This document shows positions 26,218 to 37,681 of a DNA stretch of 64,000 bases, piece by piece. This stretch comes from Hybos culiciformis (taxonomy: Eukaryota > Arthropoda > Insecta > Diptera > Hybotidae). How positions within the stretch are numbered: position 1 is the stretch's first letter; each line of letters begins with the position of its first letter. A model generated the notes under the pieces. The model was not told the DNA's origin, did not search any database, and worked only from the letters and a program-made list of their open reading frames with translations. The position numbers and the translations under genes were made by a program. The DNA is taken from the NCBI GenBank assembly GCA_964007475.1, contig OZ023273.1, positions 44,765,525 through 44,829,524 on the forward strand, in the 5' to 3' direction.

Positions 26218-27398
26218 CAGTGGCGAGCGGTCTAAGGTGCTCCAGGTGCAGAGCACACTCTCTTAAAAAATACCTTATCAAAATAAAATTATAAAAAAAA
26301 TTATAACTAGCTAGAGTTTTTAAATCAATATGTTTTTGTTTTTCAATACATACTGGCAAACAAAAGTACTCTGAATATTTACAAAATTCGCGTTAGAATC
26401 TGAAAAAAGTAAAAAATAAAAATTTACCATTATCGCACTGCAATTAAAGTTATAACAAATTTTTTGGTGCTAATCAGGTGCTAGCACAACTTGCTTGAAC
26501 AAAAATAATAAAGCTTTTTATTTTTCATATAAAAAATTTCCAGCATTGCGCATGCGTAATCATTTTACATAAGCAAAATAAAAAAAAAAAAATCCTTTTG
26601 TGTGCTACAAAATTTCTGCACCTCTCTATCAACAAACGAACATTATAAACAATTTCTGATCCTACACAAAAAACTCTAGTGGAAAACTGTGAAGGTGTAA
26701 GCTTTTTATATTGTTTTGTGCTTTTGATGTTTTGCCGCTCAAAGGAATTTTTCTCTCTCTGAACATAAGAACTCTAGTGGAAAACTGTGAAGGTGTGTTT
26801 TGTTTTGTTTTGTGCTTTTGATGTTTTGCCGCTCAAGGGAATTTTTCTCTCTCTGAACATAAGAACTCTAGTGGAAAACTGTGAAGATGTGTTGTTTTGT
26901 TTTGTTTTGTGCTTTTGATATTTTGCCGCTCAAGGGAATTTTTCTCCTATGAACATAAGAATGGTAAAATTCTGAAAAGTAAAGTGTTGTAAGTGACAAT
27001 AATGTTGTCTTTAAAAAAAAATGTTTATTGAAATGTTTTTGTTAAAATTTAGTTTAATGAAAATTTTGGAATAAAAATATTCTGAACGTAAAATAGTCTA
27101 GTTGCGTTTGGTTGGTGTAATTAAATCTCAAAAGGAAATTACAGTAACAAAATGCATGTTGAATTTTTTTACACAGAATATTTTTATTTAAAAATTTTTT
27201 TGAGCAGAAGCACTATTGTTTCAAAACATTATAAGAACATTATAAATTATAATTAACTACAATCTAGATTAAAAAAAAAATAAAAAAAAAATAAAAAATG
27301 GAACCATTATCCCTCTACGTCCTCGTCATTGGTTCTGGGTCACTCCTAGGGTGGGACAACTCTGCACACCTTCAAATAAAAGTCACCGCACGCCACTG
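26218..27398. mobile_element. Non-autonomous hAT-type element, 1181 bp, with 8-bp target duplication
   Basis: The left end CAGTGGCGAGCGGT and the right end ACCGCACGCCACTG are inverted repeats. They are bounded by identical 8-bp direct repeats GTTAATGT (26210-26217 and 27399-27406). Subterminal AGGTGCAGAG near the left and CTCTGCACACCT near the right extend the symmetry. The interior contains a three-copy tandem repeat (26672-26957) and no recognisable transposase. It lies only about 0.3 kb from the hAT-type element at 25202-25889 but has different ends, so it is a separate family. Confidence 0.87.
26672..26957 (+). repeat. Three-copy tandem repeat of about 95-98 bp inside the hAT-type element
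   Basis: Copies begin at 26672, 26770 and 26864, each with AACTCTAGTGGAAAACTGTG. Each continues through a TTTTGTGCTTTTGAT segment, TTTTGCCGCTCAA and TTTTTCTC, to GAACATAAGAA. Copies differ by a few substitutions and by the length of a TTTTG run. The array belongs to the internal sequence of the transposon. Confidence 0.85.
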
Positions 27399-27406
27399 GT
27401 TAATGT

Positions 27407-30400
27407 AGTTATTATTGATAATAAATGGAGCTTAAAGTTAATATTCACCCAAATTCTCTAAAAAAATAAATCAAAGTTTTTGCTGCGTTTACCCAAAAAT
27501 ATTATTAAAATTATTTATGGTTCCATCATAGCATCTAGGGCCGTTTTTTTTTTTTTTAATTATTCTATGTTTACATGCCTAATCCAATTAATTTAAACTT
27601 ATAAAACAAAAACTTTGTTTTATTTGTACATTTTTCACTATACGATACATTTTCAAAAAAAAAAGAGAAAAGTTAATAAAAAAACGTATAATAATTCAAT
27701 TTTGATGAAAAAAAAAAACAAAAAATTAAAATTCAAAACAAACCTATAGTGAATAAAGTAGATTTTTTAACAAATCTAGAAAAAGGTTTTAAAATAAAAA
27801 TTAATCCTATGGGACGACCACATATGTGTATATGTTATGTTTTTTACAATACATATTTTTGTTTTTTTTCTATTTCTCCATTCAACATACAACATATAAC
27901 AAAATAAAAAAATTGTTAGTAAAATAAAAATCTAGGGATCTGAATAAAATAAAAAATAAAAAAAATAAAAGATAATTTGGTCATTTTCTGATAATGATTA
28001 AAAAGGAAAAAACCGAAACAAGAAAATATAAAGGGAGGGAAATGTCAGGTTAACGGACTTAGGCAATAGACAGTGTATAGTTTTGTAGAATTTGTTATAT
28101 AAAGTGTAATGACAAATGGACATCAATTTACCTAAGTTTTCTCTTTTTCCCATGTTATAGTTTCTATCTTTTTTAATAGTTTTAATGGGATTACGTGACA
28201 TCGTTGAACTTATTTTTATTTGTTATGTTTTTTGTTTTTTTTTTTTATTTTTTTTAGATTTTTGGGCGAAAAATAAAGGACTGAAAAATAAACCCATTCA
28301 AATTGAAAGTCCTTTTGAGAACTTTGAACAATATACTCTAAGATTATCCTTTCAAATCGAAAAAGTAATAAATTTTCAACAATACAAAAAGATTTTTTTT
28401 TTCCCTTTTCCTTTTTTTCTTAATATTTTTATTTATTATGTTTATATACATGTATACATAATTATACATACATTTTTTGTTACAATTTTCTTGACCCCAC
28501 TAAGCATAGGCCTGATTCCTTAATTTTATCGTCACAAAAAAAAAGGAAACGAAAAATGAATTTTAATACATAAAAATAAAAATAAAAAAAATTGACAGTA
28601 GGTAATTATGATTTTCACAAGGAAAAAAAAATTTATAGCTTCAGAATGATTGTTAAAAAGTTGTTAATTTTATGATTTAATTACACTTTGCTATAAAAAA
28701 AATGAAATATTCTCTGGGTGAAAATAAAAGAAAAATGATTTAAAGTGTTGCAATGAGGGATGAAAACTTTTAATATTTGATAGGACTTTGAGACGTCTCG
28801 GAAAACCGGGATTGTTCTAATTTTCTCGATATATTTTCGTAAACCATATACTTATTTTTAAGAAAAAAAAAACATTGAAATAAATGATAATCTCTTAGGC
28901 AATAAAATACGAATATAATTAGCGCAATAGGAATAAAGGGAAATCTTGATTAAAAATCCTAAATAACTTCGGGAAATTAGCCTTGCATTTAACAAAAAAT
29001 TTGTGGGTATTTTGATGCTATTCGAGCACACAACGCAAACGTTGAGCGTATTTACTCGCCGATAGGAATTCAGTGGACGGATGAAATAAATTTAATATCA
29101 AGTAGCGCAGTTGAAGCTATATTACAGTGTTTATCAACCTGTGATTAAAAATGTAATGAAATGTATGACTATATATTATTAGTAAAAAAAAAATTAAAAC
29201 AGCCAAATCCAGTGATAAATACTATAAATACTCAAAAGTAATTAAATCATAGTCTCAGAAATTGTTGATTGAGAAACAATAAAAAAATTTTGTTGTTTTT
29301 CTTTCTTATGATGTTTCGGCTGATCTGGATTAAATCTGAGAGTATTTTATTTAAATTTGATAAATTAAAATTAATAAAAATGATTAATAGAAAATTTACC
29401 TCTAATTAAAACAACATGAATGAAGTATTTATAACAAAAGTATTCAACGCTAAGATAGAATTGTTTTGAAAAAATTTTCAAACAAATCCTCATAACTTAA
29501 TAAGAACATTTAATTATTTTTGTCGTACAGATTAATGCTAAAAAACTCTAAAAAATTTCATTCTTGAAATGAAAGAATGAATACAGCATGCTCGTATTAA
29601 CTATCATTTTATTTCTAAGGTTCGCAATAAAATGAACAGTACGAAATTAAATAAAATACAATTTGGGATGGTTTCCTTGAATATTTACACGAACATTTTT
29701 TCCTCAAGCATGTTTAACTTTTCAATTCTCACAAAATAATTGCAATAATATAATGATCCCCGGTCTGTACAGAAAATTTCAAATTTTCATAAACCTCAAA
29801 TTTAAAAAAAATATTTTAAAAAAAACTTTTGTGGTCATATCACTAGGACTTATATTTTTTAATTCAAAGAAAATAAAAAAATATGTTTTCAAAATTAATA
29901 TTATTTTCTTTACAAAAAAAAACTTTTTTCGATTGAATTTTTCCTAAATATAGAGAAATAAATTTAATTATAGCTGACAAACATTTTTAATTAAAAACAG
30001 AAATAGAAAATAGATTATATCAAGATTTTTCATTTTTCCCACCAACAGAACTGAAATAAACTTTCCCATAAATAATTCATTGATCCTTAAGTTATGCTAT
30101 TTTAAAAATTAAAAGAAAAATTTTACCTCTCTATGGTGAAAAATATATAAAAATAAGAAAAACTTTTTCTTTAAAAAGTTTTCCATTTAATTTTTTATTT
30201 TATGTAAATAAATAAAAATTTGTTAAATTAAATGCAAAATTTATGTCAAATTTATTCATTAAAATCATTATGGTTTTTATTTTCTTTTGGAAAAATAAAT
30301 TGCATGCTCTATTATATAACTACGGTATTATAATTTTAATGAAATTTCTTTTGTTGAAAACTACTCAACTTCTGGTAACACTAAAAAAAAAAAGAATTTT

Positions 30401-32405
30401 TACCCCATCTTAAATTTATTTCAAATGTGGTTTTTCTTTCAAAAAATATTATACAAAAAACAAAAAAATTTAAGTTTAAAAATGTCGACCCTTAATTTTA
30501 TTATTATATATATTCATAATTTACAAAGTCTCTGGAATTCTGATAGAAAACAAATTCTTGCCTTTTATATAAAACAAATTCATGTGAGAAAAAAAATTTA
30601 CTAAATCTTAAAAATGTCTAAAGATAATATTTTGGCTCCAAATAATTTATATAAAAAATAAAGTTTGCAGAAACAGAATATTGGCTTTAAAAAGAGGAAA
30701 ATTTAATATTTTTAACTACTTCACTATTCTACTATATTCAGGTATATTAAAAAGTACTTGAAAAGGCAGTTCATTCTTATATTTTAAAAAATATTTCTAT
30801 ATTATGGCATTTATTCTGCTAATTATACTTTATGTGAACATTTCAAGTTTCCTTTTAAAATCTTATAAATATTTATAAAATTTGACTTTTTTTTTTTTAC
30901 AATCTTTTAAAAATTATTCTAACACTCTTCAAACAAAATTTATATAATTCTTCTGTTTAACAATGCAATGCACGATGGAAAATCCTACATGTACAATGTT
31001 TTAATTTGGCGCCAAAATGGATATCCTAGTTGTACATCTTTTTCTACAATAAAAATAAATAAAGTAATTAAATTTTAATATTAATGAATAAAAATTTATA
31101 TAATAGAAGAAAATAATAGTACATAATGTATATATTATAAGGTTAAAAAAAAAAACATTGTGTTGAGATAATATAGTTTTCCTTCTTTTCTATAAATTTC
31201 CACTCTTTTAATTTTGAAAAACATGAAAAAAAATGGAAATAAAAAGGATAATAATAACTAAAAGTACATTTTTTCTTTTAGTTGCTTGCTTTATGTTCTG
31301 AAAAAAAAAAGATTGCTAAATTTAATTATGTATATAACAACTATTCCATTTATATTTTTATTTTAACCTCTCATCTCATCTTTTAAAGATTAACTATATA
31401 TACTGGAGTGTATAATTGTGAACATGTTAGATACTTGCCGCAATTTTTCTTTTTACATTTTTTATTAATTTTTTTAAATAGGCGAAAGTATTAAAATTGA
31501 GTATTTAGATCATAAGACGACTAGATAATATATAAGACGAAAAAATGCTTAAGAATTAATGTATTATGTTAAATCATTAAATCATAATAATGATGACTTT
31601 TAATAGATTTTCTAAGTTAATAGTTTGCATCAAAATCCTTCTAGTTCATAAAAAAAAAATATTTTCTAAAATCCTTTTTCTTAATCTTGTCAATGACATC
31701 TTCGTTATTAATATACACAAATCTTTATGTTAAAAAAAAAATATGTTTGTTTGTTGAGTTGACTACTTACACATAACAGGAAATTAGTTTTTCTGAACTT
31801 AACGTACATATTTTTTTTTAATAGTAAAAAGAATCTTTAACATTTTACGTAACAAAGAACGCTTTTAAAAATATAATTTTTTTTTTTAATAAACTGTATA
31901 AATATAAAGAATTCTGCTAATTAAATATCATGATAAATAACAAAAACAAACTTTCATTATAGAGCTTTGAAAAAGTCAAATTCCTGTCATTCAAATAGAA
32001 ATCAAATTCAAAAATTTCACTGCAACTTCGCTTTTTTTCACAGCTCTTTTGTATTCCAATAATTGTGCGGCACGAGAATTTGTTAACCATTCAATTATGT
32101 ATTTAATATCATCAAAACTTGTATATTATTATTTCCAATAATATTTCGCTAATAGGTTGATCTGCTTGATAACTACGTACACACAGATATTCATTTAATA
32201 AATTATTTTTATAATAAATTGACGCCTAATAAAGCTTCAAAGCACCATCAAGCACACAAAAATATAATTTTTTTTTTTGCCAAACATTTCTTTTTTTCAT
32301 TGAAAATTTAATTTTTTTTTTTTTTAGAATTTCTCTTTTCAATCAAATAAATCCTTTGGCAAAATACCATTTTAATTAAAAATTGTTTAAAAAAAAAAAA
32401 ATACG
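27407..32405. other. AT-rich non-coding DNA
   Basis: No gene is supported. The 112-codon frame at 28185-28523 runs through T-runs and A-runs and has no domain. The only notable short site is a perfect palindrome, TTTGGCGCCAAA (31005-31016), of the E2F-site form. Confidence 0.55.
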
Positions 32406-32619
32406 AAGCAGTCATAGGAACTGCCGAAAGAAGTTTATACTTAAAGCTTTAAACTATGAAATAACAGTGGCTATAAATGATGGGCTGCTCAGTACAAAAT
32501 GTAAATTAAAATAAAAATCAGTCCAGCAGTCCAAAAGCAGTCCATTATTTGTAGTCATTGTTATTTCATAGTTTAAAGCTTTAAGTAAAAACTTCTTTCG
32601 GCAGTTCCTATGACTGCTT
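32406..32619. repeat. Inverted repeat (foldback), arms about 84 bp
   Basis: The left arm (32406-32489) and right arm (32536-32619) are complementary with scattered mismatches. Shared blocks include AAGCAGTCATAGGAACTGCC, GAAAGAAGTTT and AAAGCTTTAAACTATGAAAT. The loop is about 46 nt. It sits just before the repeat complex at 32634-34196 and may be part of the same composite element. No coding sequence. Confidence 0.82.
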
Positions 32620-32633
32620 GGTGTGTTTTTTTT

Positions 32634-32720
32634 TTATATTTTGAGCCAGGACGACTCTAAAAGTAGCTAGCTACCCAAAACATTGGGCAGGTAATCTTTA
32701 TTTCACCGGAGCTACCTATT
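32634..32720 (+). repeat. Flanking unit U, copy 1
   Basis: This unit runs from ATATTTTGAGCC through an ACGACTCTAA-type segment, GGCAGGTAATCTTTATTTCA and CCGGAGCTACCTATTT. The same unit recurs at 33781-33846 and 33865-33950, on the other side of the minisatellite, so the array is bracketed by direct copies. Confidence 0.75.
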
Positions 32721-32728
32721 TAAAAAAC

Positions 32729-33780
32729 GCCCTCACTTCTGCCCTAATTACCAACCTCTCTTCCGCCCTTACTTCCGCCCTCAATTCCGCCCTCACTTCC
32801 GCCCTCACTACCACCCTCGCTTCCGCCCTCACTTCCGCCCTCACTTCCGCCCTCACTTCCGCCCTCACTTCCGTCCTCACTTCCGTCCTCACTTCCGTCC
32901 TCACTTCCGCCCTCACTTCCGCCCTCACTTCCGCCCTCACTTCCGCCCTCACTTCCGCCCTCACTTCCGCCCTCACTTCCGCCCTCACTTCCGCCCTCAC
33001 TTCCGCCCTCACTTCCGCCCTCACTTCCGCATTCACTTCCGCCCTCACTTCCGATCTCACTTCCGCCCTCACTTCCGCCCTCACTTCCGCCCTCACTTCC
33101 GCCCTCACTTCCGCCATCACTTCCGCCCTCACTTCCACTCTCACTTCCGCCCTCACTTCCGCCTCACTTCCGCCTCACTTCCGCCCTCACATCCGCCCTC
33201 ACTTCCACTCTCACTTCCGCCCTCACTTCCGCACTCACTTCCGCCCTCATTTCCGCCCTCACTTCCAACCTCACTTCCAACCTCACTTCCGCCCTCACAT
33301 CCGCCCTCACTTCCACTCTCACTTCCTCCCTCACTTCCGCCCTCACTTCCGCCCTCACTTCCGCCCTCACTTCCAACCTCACTTCCGCCCTCACTTCCGT
33401 CCTCACTTCCGTCCTCACTTCCGCCCTTATTTCCGCCCTCACTTCCGCCCTCCCTTCCGCCCTCACTTCCGCCCTCACTTCCGCCCTCACTTTCGCCCTC
33501 ACTTTCGCCCTCACTTCCGCCCTCACTTCCGCCCTCACTTCCGCCCTCACTTCCGCCCTCACTTCCGCCCTCACTTCCGCCCTCACTTCCGCCCTCACTT
33601 CCGCCCTTACTTCCGCCCTAACTTCCGCCCTAACTTCTGTCCTAACTTCTGTCCTCCCTTCCGACCTCCCTTCCGCCCTCCCTTCGGCCCTCCCTTCCGA
33701 CCTCTTCAGCCCTTACTGCCGCCCTCTCTTCAGCCTTTACTGCCGCCCTCTCTTCAGCCCTTACTGCCGCCCTCACTTCG
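32729..33780 (+). repeat. 12-bp minisatellite (GCCCTCACTTCC), about 88 units
   Basis: The unit GCCCTCACTTCC repeats for about 1.05 kb. Point variants (GTCCTCACTTCC, AACCTCACTTCC, GCACTCACTTCC) are shared by neighbouring units, a sign of local duplication. Two 11-bp units near 33161-33182 break the 12-bp register. From about 33630 the array changes to CCCTCCCTTCC-type units, then to a 24-bp dimer (GCCCTCTCTTCA plus GCCCTTACTGCC). The plus strand is almost all pyrimidine. Because 12 is a multiple of 3, the minus strand has long stop-free frames of an Arg-Ala-Glu-Val repeat (32716-33156, 33164-33598); these are by-products, not genes. Confidence 0.95.
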
Positions 33781-33950
33781 GGAAGACTCTAACTGTAGCT
33801 CCGTACCCAAAATTTTTGGTCAGGTAATCTAATTATTTCACCGGAGGAAAAAATTTTTTTTAACATATTTTGAGCCGGCACGACCTAACCGTAGGTCTCT
33901 GACCAAAAAATTTTTGGCAGGTAATCTTTATTTCACCGGACCTACCTATT
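33781..33950 (+). repeat. Flanking unit U, copies 2 and 3
   Basis: Copy 2 (33781-33846) begins directly where the minisatellite ends and lacks the ATATTTTGAGCC start. Copy 3 (33865-33950) is complete. Both have ATTTTTGG, CAGGTAATCT and TTTCACCGGA. Copy 3 carries GACCAAAAAATTTTTGGC, a near-palindrome absent from copy 1. Confidence 0.75.
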
Positions 33951-34196
33951 TTGAAAAATAAATTTTAGTTGTTAAATAATTTGTAAACGAAAGATTTTTA
34001 AAAAATAATTTGAATTTAAATTTTCCGCGCCAAATTATTTTGTTTTTATAAATGACAAATGATTATTGAACTACCTAATTTGAAAAAAAATTTAAATTTT
34101 AAAAAATTTGTAAACGAAAGATTTTTAAAAATAATTTGAATTTAAATTTTTCGCCCCGAATTATCTTGTTTTTATAAATAACAAATGATTATTGAG
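33942..34196 (+). repeat. Tandem duplication of about 129 bp
   Basis: Two adjacent copies (33942-34070 and 34071-34196) each start CTACCTA and contain TTTGTAAACGAAAGATTTTT, TAATTTGAATTTAAATTTT, a CCGCGCC or CGCCCCG patch, and ACAAATGATTATTGA. They differ at a modest number of positions. The first copy overlaps the end of unit U copy 3, so the two repeats belong to one complex. Confidence 0.8.
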
Positions 34197-36466
34197 TGGA
34201 CTCATTTTTTTTGAGCATTCAAACGGTACAGCATGTCGTTTTTTTTTTAACTCGAAATTCGAATGAGTAAAATAATTTTTACCCCCTACAGAATTACTCA
34301 TTTATATCATACACCGCGCCTAAAGAAGTATAAACTTCAAAAACAAAAAAAAAAAAGGAATATTTAGTTTTTTTTTTTATTCTTTGTATCTTATTTGATT
34401 CATTAATAGTTTAATTTTTTTTTCCTCTTAAATCCGCAGTTTTACAAAGTATTATATATAAAATATTTTTTTTGTTTTTTGTGAACTATCTTTTTAACAG
34501 ACATATTTTTGCACAAGAAAAAAAAAATTTTTTTTATATAAAATTTAATTTAAATTTCTTTTACTTTATAGAGAAAATAGGGAATAAAAAAAAGGGGGAT
34601 AATACAGTTTGTCTGCGGTGAAAAATTATTATAATGATTAATTTTTTTTTTTTTAGATAAAAAAAAAACAATAGAGAATAATTAGAATCTCATATTAAAA
34701 GTTTATTATGTTAAAGTGGTTAATTAATGATTTTTTTTTTTTAGTAAATTTTGAAGTGGTATTGAGCAAAAAAAATTTTTCGTTCTTTGTTAATCATTAT
34801 TAATTAGGTTGAATGAAAATTTTTCATGACATGCAGTGCCTGAATTTCATTTGTGTTTTCTAAAATTTTTTAATTAAGTTAGGTATGTTTTTTTCTGTTT
34901 TTTTGCAGGCTGTAAATCATACATTTAATTTACATTTTTGATGTGATTAAAGAATAAATTAAGCAAACAGTATAGAAACGTTATACTAAAATGCTTTGAA
35001 TACCAAAATATGCACAATCTCGTTCACTTTCAGATTCGGAAAGTAGAGGCCGAAATTTAAAATTATTTGCATAAAAAACTTTATATATTTCACAATTTTT
35101 TTTAGAAGTTTTATTTGAAATCGATGAAGAGGAAATTAAAAAAGCTATTTGATTGTTTCTTTGGTTTCGAACTGGGAGGTCTGGATTTGGATGAAAAATG
35201 TTATATTATAGTATATGAGTAAATGGTATTGGTATATAATCGTATTGAAGAAGGATCCTAAATAATATAGTCAGCTGATGTGACCAATATATATAAAATG
35301 TTGTAAACAAGCGCCAAACTCTAAAGGATGATATTAATATTTTTTTTATTAAAATTGTCCTTTTTGGCTTTTCAATCTGAATGAAATATTTTTTTTAAGA
35401 TTATATACATTTCAATTATTTATTGTGCACTTTTTGAATTGAAAAACTTATATATATAATAAAATAAATAAAATTTATTTATTCATATGCAAAAATTTTC
35501 AATTGTACAACACTATGTTTTTATGTGGAAATAATACTTTATTATATGTATTGGTAATATGGCTGTGTAAATCTAAAACAAAAAGAAAATTTCTCTTGAA
35601 ATAAATATGTGTACATATTTATATTTTCAATTTATTTTCATTTATTTTACAAGTATACATACTAAATAATGTGTTTAATAATATAAGTCTATTTTCAAAA
35701 TATGTAAATATTATTTTTAATACATAATGCCCGAAAAGTTTAAAGAATAGCAAATTTTAAATAATATTTTCGCGTTTCACCAAAAACACAAAAACCATAT
35801 TTCGTTTTCTAACCGGAAATTAAAGGGAATAACATTAAGGATTAACTTGATTTGTTACAATACAGTGTTCTACTTTTCTGTTATTGTTTTTTTTTTTTTT
35901 TTTGCAAAACAAAAAATTGAAATAAATCTTTATGTAAAATGGAGAAAAGTTCAATCTTTTTTTTTTATTTTGATATTTCTTTTATGAAACCGAAACCTTT
36001 TTTTTTTTTTTTATTTTGATTAAAGAATATAAAAAAAAAGATTATTCCATTTTTTATGAATATATATTTTTTTTTTTATTTTTTTTTATTTTTGGTTTTG
36101 ATTACGATCCCAAAATGTTTCCAGAATCGCAATAAAATAATATAATAATTTTTCTATTTTATTCAAACTTTTACCATAAAAGTTAATAAAATTTAGATTT
36201 AAATTTAAAGTTCTGCATTTGATTTTCTCATTTCATCTTTTTGTTGAAATTTTGTTAAATTTTGTTTTTTTTATTAAGCCATAACAGTATAGGGAAAAAG
36301 TTTTCTTCTCTTTTCTTGTGCCATTGACTTATACGTCATGTTATCAGAAAAAGGATATTTTCATACTCAAAAAGTTCTTAAAACAAGATTCAACTTTATT
36401 TATATAAATGCGTATAAAATTTATTGAATTCTTTTTAATATAATTTCTTTTTTTCTCTTTTTTCAG
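34197..36466. other. AT-rich non-coding DNA upstream of tinc
   Basis: No gene is seen. The region has very long T and A runs, and a lone acceptor-like site near 34908 (TTTTTTTGCAG) without a nearby donor. It ends in a strong polypyrimidine tract and CAG at 36464-36466. No promoter motif can be assigned with confidence. Confidence 0.5.
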
Positions 36467-37218
36467 GACATAGAGAAGAAGGTTTGAAGCCTAATTTAGT
36501 ATAATAATGAAACAGGAGTAACGACATATCAAAAAAAAAAAAAAATAATTTAACAAAAAACCTAAAGCCAAAAAATAAAACCACATAATCAATAATCATC
36601 AAATTCAATCATTTTTTAAGATTTATAACGACAACTATGTGTATATATATACCGATTTAGGATAAAAAAGAATATTGAAGAAAAAATTGAACAAAAAGAA
36701 AAAATTTTTTTAAAACTTTCACATTAATTCAACTATTTATCATTATATATATTTCAACATTGTTTGATAAATATATCTTCAAAAAATTTGTCTTATTTGG
36801 AAAATGATTATTAAAAATCATCAATCATTGGACATCAATAACATAGATGAGCAATACTTAATTATCAAGGCAAATGATTTAAATTTATTAAAGAAAAAAA
36901 AGACAACTTAGTACATATACATATAGATATATATATAAAATTTTTGATAAAAGCATTATTATACATTTTATTAGACTTTTATTTTTTGAATTTTTTTCTT
37001 CACAAATTTAAATGGATTTTCTCTAATAAAACAACTCTAAAAAAAAAAAATCTTAAGTCTGAACACATGAAGACTGCTCTTTCATATGTTCATTAAACTT
37101 ATTCATTAACTAAATTGTCATTAATAAAATAAAATCATAAAAAAAAATCTCATAATCAACAATAATATTAAATCATTATCATATAAAAATCATTTAGTTG
37201 AAATAAATTAACACAATA
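36467..37218 (+). other. tinc: Predicted 5' UTR part of the first tinc coding exon
   Basis: A long T-rich tract ending TTTTTTCAG at 36466 looks like a splice acceptor, so the exon with the tinc start codon probably continues upstream to about 36467. That implies at least one further upstream non-coding exon. The leader would be about 750 nt, with several upstream ATGs, including a four-codon frame at 36507-36521 (ATGAAACAGGAGTAA) that could dampen translation. The leader boundary is inferred only from the acceptor-like sequence. Confidence 0.45.
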
Positions 37219-37681
37219 ATGTTGAACACATCTGTTAGTTCAATGGGTAAAACTGTTGAATTGACTAGCTTAAATTCTAGTATTACTAATTCAGTAATTA
37301 CAACAACAAGTAGTCATGTAAGTAGTCATCATCATCATTCACAACAACATCATTCACAACAACCACAACAACAACAACAACAACAACATAATCATCATCA
37401 TCAACAACAACAACAACAACAACAACACCATAACCAACAACAGCATCATCATCATCATTCTCATCAACAACAACAACAAAATTTTAATAATAATAGTAAT
37501 TTAAAATATCAATCACAGCCAAATTCAAAACGAAAAAGTTATCAACAGCAATTGCAACAGCAACAACAGCAAATGGGCCAAAGTCATTTGCATTTAAATT
37601 CATTATGGTCAATATGGTATGGAGTTTTGGTGACATTGTTTCAAGGATATTTAGCTATACATGGTGCTTATAGATTTTTAG
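37219..37681 (+). CDS. tinc: tinc coding exon 1 (residues 1-154 and first base of 155)
   Basis: It encodes a low-complexity N-terminus with His and Gln runs (about residues 37-87 and 109-118), then the first membrane segment (SLWSIWYGVLVTLFQGYLAI at 128-147). It ends in phase 1 at TTTTTAG|GTAAAT. The Gln runs are written mainly with CAA and the His runs with CAT, as expected in AT-rich DNA, so the tract is likely to vary in length between individuals. Confidence 0.88.

Noticed and set aside
28185..28523. 112-codon frame with apparent hydrophobic stretches
   Set aside because: The hydrophobic Phe-rich segments are T-run translations; there is no splice or start context.
32716..33598. Two minus-strand frames encoding Arg-Ala-Glu-Val repeats (146 and 144 codons)
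   Set aside because: They are forced by a 12-bp tandem repeat whose length is a multiple of three; variant units give random substitutions and there is no promoter, splice or domain evidence.
32729..33780. CRISPR-like array
   Set aside because: The repeats are contiguous with no spacers and the sequence is eukaryotic; it is a minisatellite.
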